Shown: positions 14,498-22,680 of the stretch, in pieces
How positions within the stretch are numbered: the first letter of the stretch is position 1
Layout of the letters: the number at the start of each line of letters is the position of its first letter
Source: a virus
DNA length: 32,075 bases
IMG/VR virus record: IMGVR_UViG_3300025815_000059
Coordinates: 1-32,075 of that record
Reading direction: 5' to 3' (one strand)
Program-made: the position numbers and the translations under genes
The notes under the pieces: generated by a model
The model's input: only the letters and a program-made list of their open reading frames with translations
Databases searched by the model: none
What the model was told of the DNA's origin: nothing

Positions 14498-14911
14498 ATG
14501 GAACAAACACAACGTGTAAAGATTAAAGGGGATATCATGTGGGCTTACCTCGATAAAGTCAATGATATGTCCGGTAAGTATCAGGTTGATCTATGCAACC
14601 TGTCAGATGGTGCCGTGTCTGCACTCGAAGACATGGGCCTCACTGTTCGTCAGAAAGACGACAAAGGTTACTTCATTACTTGTAAGTCAAGTAATCCTAT
14701 CAAAGCCTTTGGCAAAGATGGTGATGTACTGGACGGTGTGATGGTAGGCAATGGATCCAAGGCAATTGCTTTGGTTGGCTTCTACGAATGGACGTGGAAG
14801 AACAAGCAGGGAGTCTCACCATCACTCAAGAAACTGGTGGTTGATGAGCTTGTTGCTTACGAGGGATCTGGTGATCCTGAACCCATCATGGATGATGATG
14901 ACGTACTATAA
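14498..14911 (+). CDS. Single-stranded DNA-binding protein (T7 gp2.5-like)
   Basis: A 137-aa protein. AAGGAG is found upstream of ATG 14498. The OB-fold-like core has RVKIKGDIMWAYLDKVNDMS, KYQVDLCNLSDGAV and KDDKGYFITCKSSNPIKAF, and GNGSKAIALVGFYEWTWK. The C-terminus is acidic and ends DDDDVL, the tail used by phage SSBs to contact polymerase and helicase. It coats ssDNA at the fork and stimulates strand annealing. It has its own promoter, as expected for a protein needed in large amounts. Its stop overlaps the exonuclease start (TAATG). Confidence 0.9.
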   Translation: MEQTQRVKIKGDIMWAYLDKVNDMSGKYQVDLCNLSDGAVSALEDMGLTVRQKDDKGYFITCKSSNPIKAFGKDGDVLDGVMVGNGSKAIALVGFYEWTWKNKQGVSPSLKKLVVDELVAYEGSGDPEPIMDDDDVL

Positions 14912-15579
14912 TGAAACATGCTCTGATTGATGCAGATATCCTGAACTACCGGATTGGTTTCGCAACCAATGAAGAGTCAGAAGATATTGCAATCCGTACA
15001 ATGGCAGGCTTCTTGGAAGACCTACTTCTAATTGACTTGCCAGAAGTACAGACATGGGAACTCTTCCTAACCGGTAAGAATAATTTCCGAACCAAGATTG
15101 CAGTGACTGCACCATACAAGGGCAACCGTAAGTCTGAGAAGCCCGTACACTATTCCTTGCTTCGTGAGTACCTTGTCCTCTCATGGGGTGCTCACGTAAG
15201 CGATGGGATTGAAGCTGATGACATGCTTTCAATTCGATGCACTGAGTTAGGTGAGGAGAGTGTGATCGTGACATTGGATAAGGACTTGGATCAAGTTCCC
15301 GGATGGCACTATAACTTTGTAAAGAAAAACAAATACTTAATAGATAAAGATGAAGGGCTTCTTAACTTTTATATGCAGTTTTTGACCGGTGATGCTGTTG
15401 ATAATATCATCGGAGTGAAAGGCATTGGCCCCAAGAAAGCATTGAAACTACTGGACGGAAAGTCAGAGCATGAAATGTGGGAAGTGGTGGTTGAGCACCT
15501 TGGCGAAGATCGAGCAATAGAAAACGGTCATCTACTGTATATGTTACGTCATCATGATGATACATTTACACCGCCATGA
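14911..15579 (+). CDS. 5'-3' exonuclease (FEN/PIN-like, T7 gp6-type role)
   Basis: A 222-aa protein. Acidic metal-binding motifs are ALIDADILNYRIG (D8, D10), SDGIEADDMLSI, and IVTLDKDLDQVPGWHYN, followed by a helix-hairpin-helix-like GDAVDNIIGVKGIGPKKAL. This is the order of flap endonuclease / 5' exonuclease domains. It would remove RNA primers, resect ends for recombination and help break down host DNA. It starts on TAATG with the SSB gene and ends on ATGA with the next nuclease gene. Confidence 0.92.
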   Translation: MKHALIDADILNYRIGFATNEESEDIAIRTMAGFLEDLLLIDLPEVQTWELFLTGKNNFRTKIAVTAPYKGNRKSEKPVHYSLLREYLVLSWGAHVSDGIEADDMLSIRCTELGEESVIVTLDKDLDQVPGWHYNFVKKNKYLIDKDEGLLNFYMQFLTGDAVDNIIGVKGIGPKKALKLLDGKSEHEMWEVVVEHLGEDRAIENGHLLYMLRHHDDTFTPP

Positions 15580-15917
15580 AATCACAGTCTGCCAAAGCAA
15601 AAGGAAGAAGGCTCCAACAAACTGTTAGGGATGCTGTGTTAGGTGCATTCAAAACACTAGAGCCTGATGATGTACGAAGTACGTCAATGGGTGCAGGCGG
15701 TGAAGATATTCTATTGAGTCCTAAAGCACGGAAGTTATTTCCATACTCAGTAGAGTGTAAAAACTTAGCAAAGATTGCGGTGTATAATTATTATTCACAA
15801 GCAGAAAGTAATTGTGGGATGCATGAACCTTTGGTTATTATTAAACAGAATCGATCAAAGCCATTGGCAGTTGTAGACCTAGATCATTTTATGGAACTGG
15901 TTAGGAGAAAAAAATAA
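15576..15917 (+). CDS. Second PD-(D/E)XK-like endonuclease, 113 aa
   Basis: The protein starts MKSQSAKAKGRRLQQTVRDA and then has VRSTSMGAGGEDILLSPKAR and PYSVECKNLAKIAVYNY. The GGED...ECK spacing fits the PD-(D/E)XK catalytic site (Asp, then E-x-K), and the basic N-terminus with LQQTVRDAV is common in phage resolvase-like nucleases. It is coupled to the exonuclease gene by ATGA. It is unlike the nuclease at 12502 outside the catalytic pattern, so the two are probably not recent duplicates. Substrate unknown; a branched or nicked DNA structure is plausible. Confidence 0.72.
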   Translation: MKSQSAKAKGRRLQQTVRDAVLGAFKTLEPDDVRSTSMGAGGEDILLSPKARKLFPYSVECKNLAKIAVYNYYSQAESNCGMHEPLVIIKQNRSKPLAVVDLDHFMELVRRKK

Positions 15918-15918
15918 G

Positions 15919-16152
15919 ATGGCTGATTTACATGAAATGGCAACCCGGTTGAGACAAGTAGGTGGCGAGCATTACACCAGTAAAGCTGTTCAACCGTGGG
16001 ATGCAATGGAATCTTGGATGACTGAAGAACAATTCAGAGGATTTATATTAGGTAATGTAATCAAATACATAGCCAGATTCCAAGACAAAGGTGGTCGATT
16101 AGATCTTGAAAAAGCCAAACATTATCTTGACAAATGTTTGGAACTCTGGTAG
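15919..16152 (+). CDS. DUF3310 family protein, 77 aa
   Basis: The core GGEHYTSKAVQPWDAMESWM, then FRGFILGNVIKYIARFQDKG and LDLEKAKHYLDKCLE is the DUF3310 pattern (GGxHY..K.IQPW......F..GN.IKY..R...KGG..DL.KA..YL). The family is widespread in phages and sits near replication or nucleotide genes. Some members are called nucleotide kinases, which I do not think is proven. AGGAG is found 11 nt upstream of ATG 15919. It lies between the nuclease and ribonucleotide reductase genes. Confidence 0.88.
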   Translation: MADLHEMATRLRQVGGEHYTSKAVQPWDAMESWMTEEQFRGFILGNVIKYIARFQDKGGRLDLEKAKHYLDKCLELW

Positions 16153-16169
16153 AATAATAGGTTCGCATC

Positions 16170-16346
16170 GTGATTACAATTGAAGAACTCAAACAAAAAT
16201 TGATGCAGTTGGATGAAGTCACTTTACTCGAAGCATTGAACTTAAACTCAGAAGATATCGTCAATCGTTTCGAAGACTTGATCGAGAACAACTACCATGA
16301 ACTGACTGGAGAATTTGATGAAGACACACCTTGGGATAATGATTGA
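16170..16346 (+). CDS. Small acidic protein, 58 aa, GTG start
   Basis: The frame opens at GTG 16170 (MITIEELKQKLMQLDEVTLL), continues with LNLNSEDIVNRFEDLIENNY, and ends EFDEDTPWDND. It is acidic and helical. I recall similar short proteins (ITIEEL.....LL..L......DLI.RF.D.IE) beside the ribonucleotide reductase genes of T7-like cyanophages. The ribosome site is weak. The 3' end overlaps the NrdA start and carries its GGAG. No function is known to me; a regulatory or assembly role with the reductase is only a guess from position. Confidence 0.72.
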   Translation: MITIEELKQKLMQLDEVTLLEALNLNSEDIVNRFEDLIENNYHELTGEFDEDTPWDND

Positions 16347-18075
16347 CTATGAAAGAGACAATCGCCTCAGTGAACAAGCAGTTACACTTATGCGTGACTA
16401 CTATATGCTTGAGCATGAAACATCTCCACAAGAGGCTTTCGCTCGTGCATCTGTCGCTTACTGTAATGATGACCTCGACTTGGCACAACGCATATACGAT
16501 TATGCTTCGAAGGGTTGGTTTATGTTTGCGTCACCTGTGCTCTCGAACGCACCTGAACATGGCAGAGGTAACAGGGGCTTGCCTATTAGTTGTTTCCTTA
16601 CTTACGTGGGCGACAATCTTGGCTCTCTTATTAATCACAATGCTGAAGTAGCATGGTTGTCCGTCAAAGGAGGAGGTGTGGGTGGTCACTGGTCAGACGT
16701 GCGAGGCGTATCAGACGTAGCACCGGGGCCAATACCATTCATGAAAGTGGTAGACAGTCAGATGACTGCGTACAAACAAGGCAAGACACGCAAAGGTAGC
16801 TACGCCGCCTACTTAGATATCAGTCATCCAGATATTGAAGAGTTTATTAGTTTTAAAGTGCCGACTGGTGGGGACATCAATCGGAAATGTTTTAATTTAT
16901 TTAACGCAGTCAACGTGACTGACGCATTTATGGAGAGTGTAATCAATGACACAGAATGGAACCTTATCGACCCAGACTCAGGAATTGTTAGAGATACAGT
17001 CAAAGCTCGTGGACTTTGGCAACGAATACTTGAAGCTCGCTTCAGAACTGGCAGTCCTTACATTAACTTTATCGACACAGCCAGACGAGGCCTCCCAGAA
17101 GCTCAAAGAAGGCTTGGACTCAACATTATGGGGAGCAACCTCTGCAATGAAATCCATCTCGCAACAAGTGAAGAACGCACAGCAGTCTGTTGCCTCTCCT
17201 CAGTCAATCTCGAATGCTACGATGACTGGAAAACAACAGGAATGGTTGGAGACCTTATCCGATTCTTGGACAACGTGCTTCAATACTTTATTGACAACGC
17301 ACCAGAAGAACTATCAAAAGCTGTGTACTCAGCTTACAGAGAACGCTCAGTTGGCCTTGGAGCAATGGGGTTCCACGGCTATCTCCAAAGCAAAGGCATA
17401 GCTTGGGAATCTTGGCAGGCCGCTAGTGAAAACTACCAGATGTTCCAAGAGATCAAACAGCAGGCTCAATACAGTACGTACCAGTTGGCTATGGAGCGTG
17501 GTGAATGTCCTGATGGACGTGGTACTGGTGTTAGAAATATGCATCTGTTGGCTGTTGCTCCTAACGCTAATTCTAGTATCTTATGTGGGTGCTCTGCTAG
17601 CATTGAACCACGCATTAGCAACTGCTTTGTGCATCGTACTCGTGCCGGGAGCCATACTGTTCGCAATCCGTACTTGGAGGAACTTTTAGATGATAAAGGA
17701 AAGAACACTAAGAAGGTATGGCAAAGTATTCTTGAAAATGAAGGCTCTGTACAGCACTTGGAGTTCCTATCCGACAGCGAGAAGGCTACATTTAAGACAG
17801 CATTTGAACTCGATCAGGGGTGGGTTGTCGAACACTCAGCTAAAAGACAAGAGTTTATATGTCAGGGGCAGAGTGTTAACGTGTTCTTCCCATCGGGTAC
17901 TGACAAGGCTATTGTCAATCAAGTACACCTCAAGGCGTGGAAGGAAGGGCTTAAAGGATTATATTATCTACGCACGACTGCAGGTGTTACAGCGGAGAAG
18001 GTTGGGACTAAAGTAGACCGTAATGCTCTGAAGGACTTTGAAGATGATGAAGTCTGTGTGAGTTGTCAAGGGTAG
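16318..18075 (+). CDS. nrdA: Ribonucleoside-diphosphate reductase, large (alpha) subunit, class I
   Basis: I chose ATG 16318 for its GGAG six bases upstream; ATG 16339 (MIDYERDNRLSEQ) is an alternative. The protein is 585 aa and lacks an N-terminal ATP-cone, so overall activity regulation by ATP/dATP is probably lost. Active-site features: SCF (C92), NLCNEI (N274, C276, E278), CCLSSVNL (C291/C292), APNANSSILCGCSASIEP, and a C-terminal redox pair CVSC (C580, C583). SVKGGGVGGHWSDVRG is the typical glycine loop. It makes dNDPs for phage DNA synthesis from ribonucleotides together with NrdB. Confidence 0.95.
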   Translation: MKTHLGIMIDYERDNRLSEQAVTLMRDYYMLEHETSPQEAFARASVAYCNDDLDLAQRIYDYASKGWFMFASPVLSNAPEHGRGNRGLPISCFLTYVGDNLGSLINHNAEVAWLSVKGGGVGGHWSDVRGVSDVAPGPIPFMKVVDSQMTAYKQGKTRKGSYAAYLDISHPDIEEFISFKVPTGGDINRKCFNLFNAVNVTDAFMESVINDTEWNLIDPDSGIVRDTVKARGLWQRILEARFRTGSPYINFIDTARRGLPEAQRRLGLNIMGSNLCNEIHLATSEERTAVCCLSSVNLECYDDWKTTGMVGDLIRFLDNVLQYFIDNAPEELSKAVYSAYRERSVGLGAMGFHGYLQSKGIAWESWQAASENYQMFQEIKQQAQYSTYQLAMERGECPDGRGTGVRNMHLLAVAPNANSSILCGCSASIEPRISNCFVHRTRAGSHTVRNPYLEELLDDKGKNTKKVWQSILENEGSVQHLEFLSDSEKATFKTAFELDQGWVVEHSAKRQEFICQGQSVNVFFPSGTDKAIVNQVHLKAWKEGLKGLYYLRTTAGVTAEKVGTKVDRNALKDFEDDEVCVSCQG

Positions 18076-18083
18076 GAGAAAAT

Positions 18084-18359
18084 ATGGAACCCGGAATGAT
18101 TAAAGTGACCCGTTTGGAAGAGAATGAAGATGGTTCGGCCAACTTAGAGATTGAAACAGATCGTGAGGCTACAAGGTTCTTGGTTGAGATCGGTCTGGCA
18201 CGGTTGTTAGAGATGGCGATAGACAAGGAGAATGGCTATGAGCTTAAACACACTACTAAAGAAGATGTGGCTGAAATTGTTAAAGGCTCAATGCAACAGG
18301 AAGTGGGAGAAAGCACGGAAGCTCCATGCGAAGATCATCGGGTTGGAACTGGAGATTAG
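18084..18359 (+). CDS. Small acidic protein between the reductase genes, 91 aa
   Basis: ATG 18084 has GGAG five bases upstream, better than the frame opening at 18063. The product begins MEPGMIKVTRLEENEDGSAN and has LEIETDREATRFLVEIGLAR then LLEMAIDKENG; the C-terminal third (EAPCEDHRVGTGD) is less ordered. I associate the IKV..LEEN.DGSA.......... RFLVEIGL pattern with small marine phage proteins near nrd genes. It follows nrdA by 8 nt. The function is unknown. Confidence 0.75.
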   Translation: MEPGMIKVTRLEENEDGSANLEIETDREATRFLVEIGLARLLEMAIDKENGYELKHTTKEDVAEIVKGSMQQEVGESTEAPCEDHRVGTGD

Positions 18360-18592
18360 AGTCCTTGAAAGATCAGACGGAAAACTTAATTAAGCGATTG
18401 GAGTTGATTAAGGACTCTGACCCTTTTAATAAACGAATACTGAATGATTGTTACGATCATATAAAACAATTACAAGATGAAGTAGATAGGCTAATATATC
18501 ACAATAACAATTTAATGAATGTCATATATCAAAATCAAGCTGAACTGGAGAACATATCATATGAGCTTGCTAATACAGAACAACAGTTATAA
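18326..18592 (+). CDS. Coiled-coil protein between the reductase genes, up to 88 aa
   Basis: The body LKDQTENLIKRLELIKDSDP, then NDCYDHIKQLQDEVDRLIYH and VIYQNQAELENISYELANTE has a long leucine/isoleucine heptad and should form a coiled coil. The start is uncertain: ATG 18326 overlaps the previous gene by 34 nt; TTG 18365 has GGAG 10 nt upstream and would give a shorter protein that omits the odd N-terminus MRRSSGWNW. It overlaps the nrdB start by 32 nt. No family is recognised. Confidence 0.65.
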   Translation: MRRSSGWNWRLESLKDQTENLIKRLELIKDSDPFNKRILNDCYDHIKQLQDEVDRLIYHNNNLMNVIYQNQAELENISYELANTEQQL

Positions 18593-19514
18593 ACCATTTA
18601 GCTATCCTTGGGCAGTGCAATATGCCACAGAGCATGAACGCATTCACTGGATTGAAGACGAACTGGAACTACAAACCGATGTATCACACTGGAAATCAGG
18701 CAAGTTATCAGAGGCTGAAAAGAACCACATCACCCAAATCCTGCGGTTATTTACGCAAACAGACGTGGCGGTTGGAACAAACTATCTTGAGTATTACATT
18801 CCCAAGTTCAAGAACAATGAAATCAGAGCGATGCTCACAGCCTTTGCTTCACGTGAGTTCATCCATCAACGAGCATACGCCCTTCTCAATGACACTCTTG
18901 GACTTCCTGAAGAGGAGTTCACAGCGTTCTTAGAGTATGAGCAAATGTCTGCAAAACTGGAGTTCATGTCCGGATTAGACGTACATTCACATCAAGGCAC
19001 TGCACTGGCTATCGCACGATCTGTGCTGAATGAAGGGATGAGTTTGTTTAGTGCCTTTGCAATGCTATTGAATTACCAAAGATTCGGGAAGATGCCGGGA
19101 ATGTGTACGGTTGTTGAATGGTCAGTACGTGATGAGAGCCAACATGCAGAAGGGATGGCTAAGTTGTTTAGGGAGTTCTGTGATGAACACCCAAGAGTAG
19201 TGAATGATGATTTCAAGAAAGATATATACGAAATGTTTAGGACTGCAGTCAAGTTGGAAGACAAAGTTATTGATCTTGCGTATGAGATGGGTGACTTGGA
19301 AGGTTTGTCGGCGGCGGATGTTAAACAGTACATTCGCTACCTCGCAGACAGACGTTTACTCCAACTTGGTCTCAAGACAAACTGGAAGGTTAAGGAGAAT
19401 CCTTTACCGTGGATGGAAGAGTTATTAGGTGGTAGCAGTATGTCAAACTTCTTTGAGAAGAGGGTAACAGACTATAACGCACATGGATTAGCAGGTCAGA
19501 ACTGGGGATGGTAA
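18561..19514 (+). CDS. nrdB: Ribonucleoside-diphosphate reductase, small (beta) subunit, class I
   Basis: A 317-aa protein from ATG 18561 (MSLLIQNNSYKPFSYPWAV), with GGAG 10 nt upstream; the frame is open 42 nt further up without support. Di-iron ligands: D68 (FTQTD), E99 and H102 (REFIHQRAY), E158 (NEGMSLF), E192 and H195 (DESQH). Y106, seven residues after E99, is at the position of the radical tyrosine of class Ia enzymes, so it should be a tyrosyl-radical R2. The C-terminus SNFFEKRVTDYNAHGLAGQN is the tail that docks to NrdA. Confidence 0.95.
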   Translation: MSLLIQNNSYKPFSYPWAVQYATEHERIHWIEDELELQTDVSHWKSGKLSEAEKNHITQILRLFTQTDVAVGTNYLEYYIPKFKNNEIRAMLTAFASREFIHQRAYALLNDTLGLPEEEFTAFLEYEQMSAKLEFMSGLDVHSHQGTALAIARSVLNEGMSLFSAFAMLLNYQRFGKMPGMCTVVEWSVRDESQHAEGMAKLFREFCDEHPRVVNDDFKKDIYEMFRTAVKLEDKVIDLAYEMGDLEGLSAADVKQYIRYLADRRLLQLGLKTNWKVKENPLPWMEELLGGSSMSNFFEKRVTDYNAHGLAGQNWGW

Positions 19515-19666
19515 GATATTATGACGTGTACTGCGGTGAGCGTTACATTGGACGTTATCGAGACTTTACAGCGCAAGGTGCTATAGACCAAGCGTATATG
19601 AAGACTGGTAGTGCTTCAAAGTATACAGGCAATGCCAGACATATGTACAAGGCGAAAGAACTATGA
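19508..19666 (+). CDS. Small basic protein, 52 aa
   Basis: The ATG overlaps the nrdB end by 7 nt. The product is MVRYYDVYCGERYIGRYRDF followed by TAQGAIDQAYMKTGSASKYT and a basic end KAKEL. The (Y)YxVYCGExYIGxY...T.Q.AIDQAYMK.GSASKYTG pattern is one I know from small marine phage proteins near nrd genes; it looks like a beta hairpin plus helix. No function is known. Its stop overlaps the next start (ATGA). Confidence 0.72.
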   Translation: MVRYYDVYCGERYIGRYRDFTAQGAIDQAYMKTGSASKYTGNARHMYKAKEL

Positions 19667-19848
19667 TTAGTGTTAAGTTTCACAATTCATTTGGGTTAGC
19701 ACTGGAGACAGTAGAGTCTCAGCCCGTTTTAGGATGGCAGGAAGGAGAGTCTATTGAGGATTCCCAAGTGTATTTTTTTGATGGTTGGATTTTTACATTA
19801 CCATTCTGTAAAATACACATTGGGGAAGTGTTTGATATTTTCCAGTGA
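19663..19848 (+). CDS. Hypothetical protein, 61 aa, last gene of the early block
   Basis: The start ATG 19663 overlaps the previous stop. The product MISVKFHNSFGLALETVESQ, then GWQEGESIEDSQVYFFDGWI and LPFCKIHIGEVFDIFQ, looks like a small beta protein without a membrane segment. The stop is 4 nt before the terminator stem, which supports it as the end of the operon. No family is recognised. Confidence 0.68.
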   Translation: MISVKFHNSFGLALETVESQPVLGWQEGESIEDSQVYFFDGWIFTLPFCKIHIGEVFDIFQ

Positions 19849-19852
19849 GTAT

Positions 19853-19874
19853 AGCCCCTTCGGGGGCTTTTTTT
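19853..19874 (+). terminator. Strong intrinsic terminator of the early operon
   Basis: AGCCCC-TTCG-GGGGCT makes a 6-bp stem with a UUCG tetraloop, followed by seven T in a row. It ends the plus-strand block where it meets the minus-strand block. On the minus strand the stem has no T-run behind it, so it probably acts in one direction. Confidence 0.92.
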
Positions 19875-22680
19875 ATTCTGCTAATTTAAAGGCTTCTTCG
19901 AATTTTTCTTGCTCAAACTTATCTAAACCACCGCCAAAGAAGTTGTAGATGAACGGCCCGATACCCGGCAACCCTCTCAAGAAACGAGTGTTCACTTCTT
20001 CACCGCTGAATGCATCAAACAATGATGTACCAATAGCGTCTATCTGACTGATGATTGCAGGGGTTGCAGTTTCTTGAATGAATGTACCAAAGCGTCCATC
20101 ATCCAGAGAATTTTCCCTTGCATATTCTGAAACAGCAAAGATTTTAAAGAAGTTATTGATATAGTTATCTGGGATTTCATCTGGGTTCAATCCACGTCCC
20201 ATCACAGCATCCTTGACTTCATCAACTGTTGCACCCATGAATGGCACAATAGTCATGTATCGAACTAAGTTCTTACCACCCTCTGTGTAGTTGCCTCGTG
20301 CAATCTGTGCAAAGATATCATTACGAATCAAGTCAAGTTGCTTTAAAGTAAATGTTTTAAGCGCATAGAAAATACGGCCATTAGGTGAATTCAAATACTG
20401 TTGAGGCATTTCTGTTAATGAGATGGGTTGCACATCAGAAAGTTCATTCCAGAGATAGAGCTTGACATTATCTGTTATTTTACCGGCACGTAGATCGTTG
20501 ACCAATAGATCAAACTCATCACCAAAAACTTCACCATATTTTGATTTAAGTTTCTGCGTTCCTTTGGTAGACTTAACTAAAGCCTGCGCTTTATTTAATG
20601 AACCATTAATCAATGTGTTCTTACCGAATCTGTCAATAGCACGGAACCCTGTGTAAGAAAACAGTTTGTTCAAAAACTTACCGGTTGAATTGGTACTAAC
20701 AAATTCCTGTGCAATGGTATCTTCAAGTCCTAGATCCTGCATCCGAATCCTCTTGGGGCCAAGCACAGCTTTGATTGTATTCCTGAATCCATTAACATAT
20801 GTAGCAACACCAACATCACCAAGCTGTGTCAATGCAGAGATTGGGTTACCGATGGTTGTTGAGTAACTGATGTTACGAATATCTTGAATCCATTTAGAAG
20901 GAGCTTTTTCTCCAAAACCAAAACGTGATTGCAGTAAGTCAGCAAGTTCAGCTTGGTCTCGCATATTAATATTGTTCTTAGCAATCTCTTTAGTAATTAA
21001 GCCACCGATAGATTCTTCAAGATCAATATCAGCCATGCCTTTGTTTTTAGCACTTTGCCCAAAGAATCTACGCTTCTCAATATTGTGTGTGGTCTGTCTA
21101 ATATATGCGTGTAAAGACTCCATTGGATTGGCGTAGTCATCAAGAATATCTTCAGTGACATTCTTAATAGTTCGTCCTTCAACAAAGGTCAACTTAGTCC
21201 CAACTGTTTTAGGAACATAACCACGGGCAATGTTATTCACAATCTGAATCTTATCTTCCTCAGGGAGCTTTGCAACTGTTGTACCAAGTTGTTTAGCCCG
21301 TGCTTTCCATGCCGCCTCAATCATTCCATTCTGAGTACCACTGAGCTTTTCACGCAGTGCGTTGACATCCTTGACTAAACGTGGGAAATAGTTAGGTATC
21401 TCAGCAACTTCATATCCTGCGGCTTTCATGTCATCATAAAGATTCTTGAGTACATTCCGAACTTCATCAAAGTCATCAGCAAGTTTTGGATTCGATGCCT
21501 TCATCAACCCCTTTGCTGTGTTGAAGTTACCATTGAATAGATGGCGAGATACAGCTTGTTGTGTTTTTTTATTGAGTTTGTTAAACTTTTTGATGAATGG
21601 CTCAACTCGACGCATATACTTTTCAGAGTTAACATGACTACGCATTTCAAATTTACGTAACCCACTTGCAACTGTTGGAGAAATATTTTTAACACGAGTG
21701 TGCAATGCACCAAACAAAGAGTCAATGGTTGGGAATTTTGAGCGAGCACTGATAGGATTTGTTTTTAATGCTTTAGCCTCTGCAATCAGTTTAGCTTCTT
21801 CAAGGCTAGGAATTTTAAATTTAGTTTCTGAGTTAGCAACAATTGTTTCAAACTCATCTGGAGTAATACGTACACGATTCTGCACGAACTTTGGTACATC
21901 AGATTCAGGCACACCCTTGACAACAGCTTCAGCAACAGCGTCATTGACTTCATCCATCTTAGCGGTTGATGCGTCACGCACTTGAATATCATCTGTTTTC
22001 TTACGAGTAATTTTACTGACAGTATTACCAATTGCTTTACCAACTGTCTTGGCCGCGATAGCAACTGCAGGAGTAGCGACAGCAGTAACAGCCGCTGTAG
22101 TTCCTGCCTGCACCGGATCAATTTGTCCGGTCTGTGCAAGCTGATCTGCAGAGTCATAACCAAAGCCAAGCAGACCACCAATTACAGCCATACCACGATA
22201 AGTAGCACCGACAGGAAGCAATGTTGATGGATCAGCTAAGGCACCACCAAGACCACCAATCTGTGCGGCTAGTGTATCTGTTTGGCCTGCTTTAATAACA
22301 TCAGCGTATTCTTGTTCTATCTGCTTTTGTCTTTGATCTAACAACATAACCCGGCGTTCTTCAGGCGAAGCATTTATAAAGTCTTGACCGTATAGTTCTT
22401 CAGGACTGCGATAATCAATCCCATCATCAGTGAATACGATATCTCCAAGTGGCATGCGAGACTCCGCCCACAATGCCATATTTTCTGAGAACGATGGTGT
22501 AGCATCAAAGCCATAGGATAGTTGCTCTAATACATCCGGGTCTTCAGTAATTAACGCACCGCCAAATTCATCAGTCTCTGATTGCTCAACTAATGTTCCA
22601 CCAAACGTATCAACAGTCGGTTTGTCTACAACAACTGTGATGTCAGGAACAAGAACTCCACCGAATTGATCTGTAGCCAT
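19873..22680 (-). CDS. Large internal virion (ejection) protein, 935 aa
   Basis: The start overlaps the previous stop (TAATG). The N-terminal 50 residues hold three copies of a D-x-FGG-x-L motif (DQFGGVLVPD, DTFGGTLVEQ, DEFGGALITE). A hydrophobic Ala/Gly-rich region follows (about residues 140-220, LGGALADPSTLLPVGATYRG and TAAVTAVATPAVAIAAKTVG). The rest is mainly helical with KKFNKLNKKTQQAVSRHLF and IPNYFPRLVKDV. Size, place at the end of the tail module and membrane-active stretch fit the podovirus ejection proteins (T7 gp15/gp16 role), which form the DNA channel through the cell envelope. No lytic transglycosylase motif was spotted. Confidence 0.75.
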   Translation of the reverse strand: MATDQFGGVLVPDITVVVDKPTVDTFGGTLVEQSETDEFGGALITEDPDVLEQLSYGFDATPSFSENMALWAESRMPLGDIVFTDDGIDYRSPEELYGQDFINASPEERRVMLLDQRQKQIEQEYADVIKAGQTDTLAAQIGGLGGALADPSTLLPVGATYRGMAVIGGLLGFGYDSADQLAQTGQIDPVQAGTTAAVTAVATPAVAIAAKTVGKAIGNTVSKITRKKTDDIQVRDASTAKMDEVNDAVAEAVVKGVPESDVPKFVQNRVRITPDEFETIVANSETKFKIPSLEEAKLIAEAKALKTNPISARSKFPTIDSLFGALHTRVKNISPTVASGLRKFEMRSHVNSEKYMRRVEPFIKKFNKLNKKTQQAVSRHLFNGNFNTAKGLMKASNPKLADDFDEVRNVLKNLYDDMKAAGYEVAEIPNYFPRLVKDVNALREKLSGTQNGMIEAAWKARAKQLGTTVAKLPEEDKIQIVNNIARGYVPKTVGTKLTFVEGRTIKNVTEDILDDYANPMESLHAYIRQTTHNIEKRRFFGQSAKNKGMADIDLEESIGGLITKEIAKNNINMRDQAELADLLQSRFGFGEKAPSKWIQDIRNISYSTTIGNPISALTQLGDVGVATYVNGFRNTIKAVLGPKRIRMQDLGLEDTIAQEFVSTNSTGKFLNKLFSYTGFRAIDRFGKNTLINGSLNKAQALVKSTKGTQKLKSKYGEVFGDEFDLLVNDLRAGKITDNVKLYLWNELSDVQPISLTEMPQQYLNSPNGRIFYALKTFTLKQLDLIRNDIFAQIARGNYTEGGKNLVRYMTIVPFMGATVDEVKDAVMGRGLNPDEIPDNYINNFFKIFAVSEYARENSLDDGRFGTFIQETATPAIISQIDAIGTSLFDAFSGEEVNTRFLRGLPGIGPFIYNFFGGGLDKFEQEKFEEAFKLAE

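Noticed and set aside
18519-18560. Upstream start for nrdB adding 14 residues
   Set aside because: No ribosome site; the added residues do not resemble R2 proteins, and ATG 18561 has GGAG upstream.
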